Shown: positions 59,942 to 64,000 of the stretch, piece after piece
How the letters are laid out: the number at the start of each line of letters is the position of its first letter
Position numbering within the stretch: position 1 is the first letter of the stretch
DNA from: Verrucomicrobiota bacterium
Lineage (GTDB): Bacteria; Verrucomicrobiota; Verrucomicrobiia; Opitutales; Opitutaceae
Reading direction: 5' to 3'
NCBI GenBank assembly: GCA_030605125.1
Contig: JAUWBD010000003.1
Location: 1-64,000 of the forward strand
Length of the DNA stretch: 64,000 nucleotides
Position numbers and translations under genes: made by a program
The notes under the pieces: generated by a model
Seen by the model: the letters and a program-made list of their open reading frames with translations, nothing else
The model's database searches: none
What the model was told of the DNA's origin: nothing

Positions 59942-61263
59942 AGCTCCAGAATCGCTCCGTCCTTGCGGAGCTGGTCGCGGAGGGCGGACACCTTCACCGA
60001 GGCGACGAGGCCGTCGGCGCGCGCGGCCATCACGGCGGCCGTGCCTGCCGCCTGGCCCATCGCCATCGTCTGGCCCATCGAGCGCACCGCCGCGTGGGCG
60101 TCGTGCGAGGCGGAGAAGCAGCGGCCGGCCACGAGCACGTTTTGCCCGTCGCGCGGCACGAGCGTGCGGAAGGGCACGCCCACGCACTGCCCGTCGGGCA
60201 GGTAGCCCCACTTGGTGTCGGCGCCGCCGTGGTGGTCCTCGATCGGCGCGCCGCAGAGCGCGATCTGGTCGTCGAACTGTTTCGCGGAGAGCACGTCGTC
60301 GCGGGTTAGCCAATACTGGCCGTGCACGCGGCGCGTCTCGCGCACGCCGATTTGCACGCCGAAGGTGGAGAGCTGCGCCTTCTCGTAGCCGGGCACCTTG
60401 TCGCGCAGGAAACGGATATACTCGATCGCCTGCACGCGGCCCTCGATCTCGGCGGCGGAGAGCAGCTCGGGGTCGGTGGCGTTGACCACGCTTTGGCCCT
60501 TTTTGAAGAAGGACGGCAAGCGAGTCATGATCGTCGCGGTCATGTGGTTCACCGGCGTGATATGGTCGCTGCCCTCCTTGCGCGGGAGCTGGTAGCGTCC
60601 GCTCTCCGCCGCCTCGGCCATGAGCGCGTGGAACTGTTGCTTCGTGATGCTCTTCCGGCGCGGCACGTCCACGTTCACCATCTTGAAGGTGGTGGTGAGC
60701 GTCTGCGCCGGGTCGATGTCGCCCGCGAGCTCGTAGCTCAGTCCCGCGAAGTGGCAGATGTCGGCGTCGCCCGAGGCGTCGATCACGACCTTCGCGGTGT
60801 AGTGGCGGAGACCGGTCTTGGTCACGACGAAGAGCCCCGACACGCGGCCCTGCCGCGCCTCGACGTCGAGCACCTGGGCGTTGAGCAACACCTCCACGCC
60901 CGCCGCGCGGACAAGTTTCTCCCAGACGACCTTCAGGTATTCGGGATGGTAGGTCACGCCGGTGCCGGCGCCGTGGGTGTTGGGGCGTTCGAGCCAGGAA
61001 TCGTAGTCACGCAGACCCGACATCACGTCCTCGGAGATGCCCGATACGACTTTGATCGAGCGCGTGCCCGGCGTGTAGAAGCCATAAAAGGTGTCGAGGA
61101 CCGCCGTGGACGTGCCGCCGAGGAAGGGCAGACGCTCGAGCAGGAGCACGCGCGCCCCGCCGCGTCCGGCGGCGATGGCGGCGGTGGCGCCGGCCGAGCC
61201 GGAACCGACCACGATCACATCGTAAGCGGCGGTCGTGGGGATGGATTTGGAGAAAACGGGCAT
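59938..61263 (-). CDS. FAD-dependent oxidoreductase
   Basis: The 441-residue protein opens with DVIVVGSGSAGATAAIAAGR (Rossmann FAD site), continues RLPFLGGTSTAVLDTFYGFY and VVIDASGDADICHFAG, and ends with the FAD contact VLVAGRCFSASHDAHAAVRS. It belongs to the same broad FAD_oxidored group as the 23072 protein but without the long C-terminal extension. There is no signal peptide. It lies between a ROK gene and a propeller-hydrolase gene (5-bp gap), and probably oxidises a sugar or a sugar-derived alcohol or amine. The substrate is unknown. Confidence 0.87.
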   Translation of the reverse strand: MPVFSKSIPTTAAYDVIVVGSGSAGATAAIAAGRGGARVLLLERLPFLGGTSTAVLDTFYGFYTPGTRSIKVVSGISEDVMSGLRDYDSWLERPNTHGAGTGVTYHPEYLKVVWEKLVRAAGVEVLLNAQVLDVEARQGRVSGLFVVTKTGLRHYTAKVVIDASGDADICHFAGLSYELAGDIDPAQTLTTTFKMVNVDVPRRKSITKQQFHALMAEAAESGRYQLPRKEGSDHITPVNHMTATIMTRLPSFFKKGQSVVNATDPELLSAAEIEGRVQAIEYIRFLRDKVPGYEKAQLSTFGVQIGVRETRRVHGQYWLTRDDVLSAKQFDDQIALCGAPIEDHHGGADTKWGYLPDGQCVGVPFRTLVPRDGQNVLVAGRCFSASHDAHAAVRSMGQTMAMGQAAGTAAVMAARADGLVASVKVSALRDQLRKDGAILEL

Positions 61264-61268
61264 GGTGA

Positions 61269-62297
61269 TCAGAGACGTTCGAAGGCGATGCGGGCGCGGC
61301 CGACCGCGCCCCAGTCGGTGCCGGCCACCGGCAAGGGGCGGAGGGCGGTGAAATAGATGCTGAAGGTGCCGTCGCGCTCGGGCACGAGGCCGAGCGGTGT
61401 GCGCATGGTCTGCCACCAGGGCGCGGCGAGCGACGGCGCGAGATCGATCCACGAGGCCTGGCTCCAGGTGATGCCGTCGCGCGAGACCGCATAGCCGAAG
61501 CAGCCACGCGTCGGGCCGCCGTCCACCATCGCGATCCAGAGATCGCCGAGGCGGTCCACCACCGGGTTCTCCGCAAAGACGGCGTCCATCTTCACGGGAT
61601 TGCCGGCGGGCAGACGACGCCAGGGGCCGGCCAGCGCGGGCGCCTCGGCCAGGCCGACGCCCCAGAAGCGGCAAGGGATGAACTGCGTCTGCGCGCTGCC
61701 GTAGAACCCGAGCCAACGCCCGTCGGCCGCGCGGTGCGCGTGGAAGGAATCGACTCCCTGCAAGCCCTCCCACGGCTGCGACTCCGCGTCGGGCTGGAGA
61801 ATCACGCCGACGTCGCGGTAGGGGCCGCCGATGCCGCCGCGTCCTGGCACCGTGGATACGGCGCGCCAGATGCGGCCCTCGTAGTTCTCATACCAGGCGT
61901 CGGGGGTGCTGGGCTTGGCGCGATAGGCGACGTAGAAGAGCGTCCACGCGTTTTCGGCCTCGTCGAAGATCGGCATCGGGCCCCAGAGCGCGGCGCGCGG
62001 ATCGTCGCCGGTGTAGTCGCCGCTCGACTCGTAAACCGTGGACACGCGCTCCCAACGGGCGGCGCCGGGCGCGAGTCGCCAGTGGCCGAGACGCATTTTC
62101 ACCACGATCGGGTCGCCGTAGCGCTCGGCGGTGAAGAAGTGCAGCGTGCCGTCCTCGAGCAGGATCGTGCGGCCGCCCTCGAAGCCGTAGCGGTTGCCCT
62201 CGGCGCCGGGCGTGGTGGCGTCGATCACCGGGGCGGGATCGACCGCCAGGACGCGATGACGCAGCAGGGAGTCGGCGGAGAAAGAGGCGGCGCTCAT
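61269..62297 (-). CDS. Five-bladed beta-propeller glycoside hydrolase-like protein (GH43/GH130 type)
   Basis: The 342-residue protein has the blade pattern of clan GH-F and GH130-like enzymes: FEGGRTILLEDGTLHFFTAE, RAALWGPMPIFDEAENAW, VDSFHAHRAADGRWLGFY, VFAENPVVDRLGDLW and TRGCFGYAVSRDGITW. Single acids at the blade starts could serve as catalytic residues but cannot be assigned. There is no signal peptide, so it acts on a small imported substrate. Hydrolase or phosphorylase activity are both possible. The start overlaps the SIS gene stop. Confidence 0.72.
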   Translation of the reverse strand: MSAASFSADSLLRHRVLAVDPAPVIDATTPGAEGNRYGFEGGRTILLEDGTLHFFTAERYGDPIVVKMRLGHWRLAPGAARWERVSTVYESSGDYTGDDPRAALWGPMPIFDEAENAWTLFYVAYRAKPSTPDAWYENYEGRIWRAVSTVPGRGGIGGPYRDVGVILQPDAESQPWEGLQGVDSFHAHRAADGRWLGFYGSAQTQFIPCRFWGVGLAEAPALAGPWRRLPAGNPVKMDAVFAENPVVDRLGDLWIAMVDGGPTRGCFGYAVSRDGITWSQASWIDLAPSLAAPWWQTMRTPLGLVPERDGTFSIYFTALRPLPVAGTDWGAVGRARIAFERL

Positions 62298-63115
62298 TTG
62301 ACGGGGGTGACGGGGGCCGGGTGATGGAGGGCGCGAGCATAGCGCGCGCGCTGGTCGCGAATCCAGAGATCGTAGGTGTCGGTCGTGTTTTTCAGGTGCA
62401 TGTTGCGCAGCACGTGGTGCTTCACGCCGCGCCGATCCAGCTCGCGGAGCGTGAGCTCGTTGAGACACTGCACCACGCTAATGCCGGCCACCGAGGAAAG
62501 CGGGCAGATCGGGTAGCTGTCGGTCTGGCCCTCGACGACGATCGTGGTGTCGCCGACCGGCATGCCGTTGTCGATGAGCAGGCCCCGGCGCGCACGGGCG
62601 ACGACGTGGTGAAGGTTTTCGCCCGAGGAGTGCTTGGCGGCGGCCTGCGAGGACTGCGCGCGCGAGCAGAGGCCGATAAGCGGGTTGTCCGGGTAGCGGC
62701 GCACCCACTCGCGGGCGATGTCCACCGCGGCCTGCGTGGTGCCGGTGGCGGTGATGACGAGCAAGGGCTCGCCCGGGCCGACTTCGTATTCGTCGAGCAG
62801 GCGAGCGCCGAGGCCCTCGACCTTCTCGATCGCCTGGTTCACGCGGATGCCGTTGGCCCCGACGACGTCGGTGAAGGTGGTGAGGCCGACCTGCAGGATC
62901 GGATGAAAGCCCGTCAGCGCGCCCATGCGGATGCACATCTCCTCGACCGCGAGGCGCGAGTGGCCGTTGGCGTAAACGTGCACGAGGCCGCCGGCCGCGA
63001 TGGCGTCGGCGTAGATCGAGGCGACCTGGCGCAGCACATCGGCCTGCGTGCGCAACGCGTCGCGCACGCGGTCGAGCTGATCGGGGAAGGTGAGCGGGAG
63101 CGGGGTTTCCGACAT
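62294..63115 (-). CDS. SIS domain sugar isomerase-like protein
   Basis: The 273-residue protein has a single SIS domain, with YANGHSRLAVEEMCIRMGAL near residue 50 and the phospho-sugar loop LLVITATGTTQAAVDIA near residue 125. It resembles proteins annotated as sugar isomerase domain-containing, which bind or isomerise phosphorylated keto- or amino-sugars. It is the first gene of the reverse operon, 74 bp from the divergent AraC regulator. Members are common next to N-acetylhexosamine and sugar-acid genes; a role as isomerase or deaminase is an inference. Confidence 0.8.
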   Translation of the reverse strand: MSETPLPLTFPDQLDRVRDALRTQADVLRQVASIYADAIAAGGLVHVYANGHSRLAVEEMCIRMGALTGFHPILQVGLTTFTDVVGANGIRVNQAIEKVEGLGARLLDEYEVGPGEPLLVITATGTTQAAVDIAREWVRRYPDNPLIGLCSRAQSSQAAAKHSSGENLHHVVARARRGLLIDNGMPVGDTTIVVEGQTDSYPICPLSSVAGISVVQCLNELTLRELDRRGVKHHVLRNMHLKNTTDTYDLWIRDQRARYARALHHPAPVTPVK

Positions 63116-63189
63116 GAAGCCTAGTCTAGCCGATACCTGCGGCGGCTTCCTCCTTGCGCGGTCGGCAGAACTTCCGGAAAACTAAGCTC
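63116..63189. promoter_or_regulatory. Divergent promoter region of the operon and its AraC regulator
   Basis: The 74 bp between the SIS gene and the AraC gene must hold the promoter of the reverse operon. It shows no strong palindrome; CTAGTCTAG at 63121 is a small direct repeat that could be a half-site pair. Confidence 0.4.
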
Positions 63190-64000
63190 GTGCCTCGGCT
63201 CAGCATTGAACAATTCGGCCTCGCCGCCCGTCGCCTCACGCCGCCCAAACCGATGGGCCGCATCCACCACCACCACGAGGTCGAGCTCAACTACGTGTTC
63301 GCCGGCGAGGTCACCTATCTGCACCGCGGCTCCACGCGCCGCCTCGGGCCGGGCCGGCTCGCCGTCTTCTGGGGCGCGGTGCCGCACAGCCTCGTCGCGG
63401 TGGCGCCCGGCAGCGACATGGCTTGGATCACGCTCCCGCTCGCGGCGGTGCGCGGCTGGGGTCTCGACCCGCGTTTTCTCCGCCGCCTGCTCGAGGGCGA
63501 GTGGTGCGTCGCGCCCGCCGGCAGCGAGAACCGTTTCCCCGTCGCCTCGTGGGTGGCGGAACTCGCCACCGCGCGCGACGCCTCCGGGCCCGGCCTGCGG
63601 CACGAGTTGCAAGGTTGCCTTTGGTGGCTGGCGAGCCGGGCGGTGCCCACGCCCGAGCGCCGGCGCGCGGCCGATGAGACCGAGGCCGGCTTGCGCCCGG
63701 TCGAGGCCATGGCGCGAGTGATGGCCGAGCGCTACCAGGAACCGCTCGACGTCGCCACCATCGCCGCCGCCGCGGGGCTGCACCCCAACTACGCGATGAC
63801 GCTCTTCAAACGGCGCTGCGGCCTCACCCTGCGCGACTACCTCGCGCACCTCCGCGTCACCCACGCCCAGCGCCGCCTCCTCGAGGGCTCGGCCAAGGTC
63901 GCCGACATCGCGCTCGAGTGCGGCTTCGCCACGCTAAGCGCCTTCTACGACACCTTCACGCGCCGCGTCGGCATGCCTCCGCGCGCATTTCGGGAAAAAT
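63190..64000 (+). CDS. AraC family transcriptional regulator, 3' end cut by the window
   Basis: About 270 residues are visible from a probable GTG start at 63190 (MPRLSIEQFGLAARRL); an ATG at 63252 is the alternative but would cut into the cupin domain. An N-terminal cupin-type sensor (HHHHEVELNYVFAGEVTYL, then LAVFWGAVPHSL) is followed by two AraC helix-turn-helices: LDVATIAAAAGLHPNYAMTL and KVADIALECGFATLSAFYDT with FTRRVGMPPRAFRE. It is divergent from the eight-gene operon and is the likely regulator, in response to a sugar. Only the last residues are missing. Confidence 0.9.
   Translation, partial: MPRLSIEQFGLAARRLTPPKPMGRIHHHHEVELNYVFAGEVTYLHRGSTRRLGPGRLAVFWGAVPHSLVAVAPGSDMAWITLPLAAVRGWGLDPRFLRRLLEGEWCVAPAGSENRFPVASWVAELATARDASGPGLRHELQGCLWWLASRAVPTPERRRAADETEAGLRPVEAMARVMAERYQEPLDVATIAAAAGLHPNYAMTLFKRRCGLTLRDYLAHLRVTHAQRRLLEGSAKVADIALECGFATLSAFYDTFTRRVGMPPRAFREK

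Noticed and set aside
1-64000. tRNA, rRNA or CRISPR loci
   Set aside because: No cloverleaf with a TTCGA-type T-loop in a plausible frame, no rRNA-like stretch and no regular short repeats with unique spacers were noticed on either strand.

Overview
The window is high-GC bacterial DNA (roughly two thirds G+C by eye). It carries about 38 protein genes and I found no rRNA or tRNA gene. Several traits point to Verrucomicrobiota, probably the Opitutaceae: two secreted proteins with PEP-CTERM tails (IPEPSAF, hydrophobic stretch, RRRRR), autotransporter-type beta-strand repeats, C-terminal modules of the type ending in a motif like VEASSDLVNW, three LacI regulators beside glycan genes, and many secreted glycoside hydrolases. 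The taxon is inferred from these features, not from a marker gene.

Layout. 1-3.9 kb: end of a histidine phosphatase, a LacI regulator and a secreted protein with discoidin-like and CBM-like modules. 4-18.5 kb: five forward glycan genes (an Asp-box propeller protein, a GH42 beta-galactosidase, a clan GH-D alpha-galactosidase-like enzyme, a second Asp-box protein, and a 1386-residue Asp-box plus GH50-like fusion), interrupted by a reverse creatininase-like gene. 18.5-27.5 kb: two PEP-CTERM proteins, two LacI regulators and a FAD oxidoreductase. 27.7-30.3 kb: a lower-GC XhoI/PaeR7I-type restriction-modification island. 30.4-34.2 kb: an unknown protein, a trehalase/GH63-like enzyme and a GH43 beta-xylosidase. 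34.4-42.3 kb (reverse): a large Asp-box protein, an esterase, lactate permease, D-lactate dehydrogenase and a small secreted protein. 42.4-44.6 kb: a further Asp-box protein. 44.7-55.9 kb: a TIM-barrel isomerase, an 1810-residue modular CE2-type esterase, a GH125 alpha-1,6-mannosidase and a GH38 alpha-mannosidase. 55.9-63.1 kb (reverse): a tightly packed set of eight genes (SIS protein, five-bladed-propeller hydrolase, FAD oxidoreductase, ROK protein, SDR, creatininase-like, KDPG aldolase, TIM-barrel isomerase), divergent from an AraC regulator cut by the window end.

Together the genes describe capture and breakdown of plant-type polysaccharides (xyloglucan, galactan, xylan, alpha-mannan side chains) outside or at the surface of the cell, followed by intracellular oxidation, isomerisation and aldol cleavage of the sugars. 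No SusC/SusD pair, TonB receptor or sugar transporter is present; the only transporter is a lactate permease.

The spaces between genes hold several families of inverted repeats. One, about 80 bp with compensatory stem changes, supplies stop codons to its flanking genes. In one copy the stop is TTG instead of TAG, and two genes are fused into one frame. The eight-gene operon with its AraC regulator is the best candidate for an undescribed pathway.
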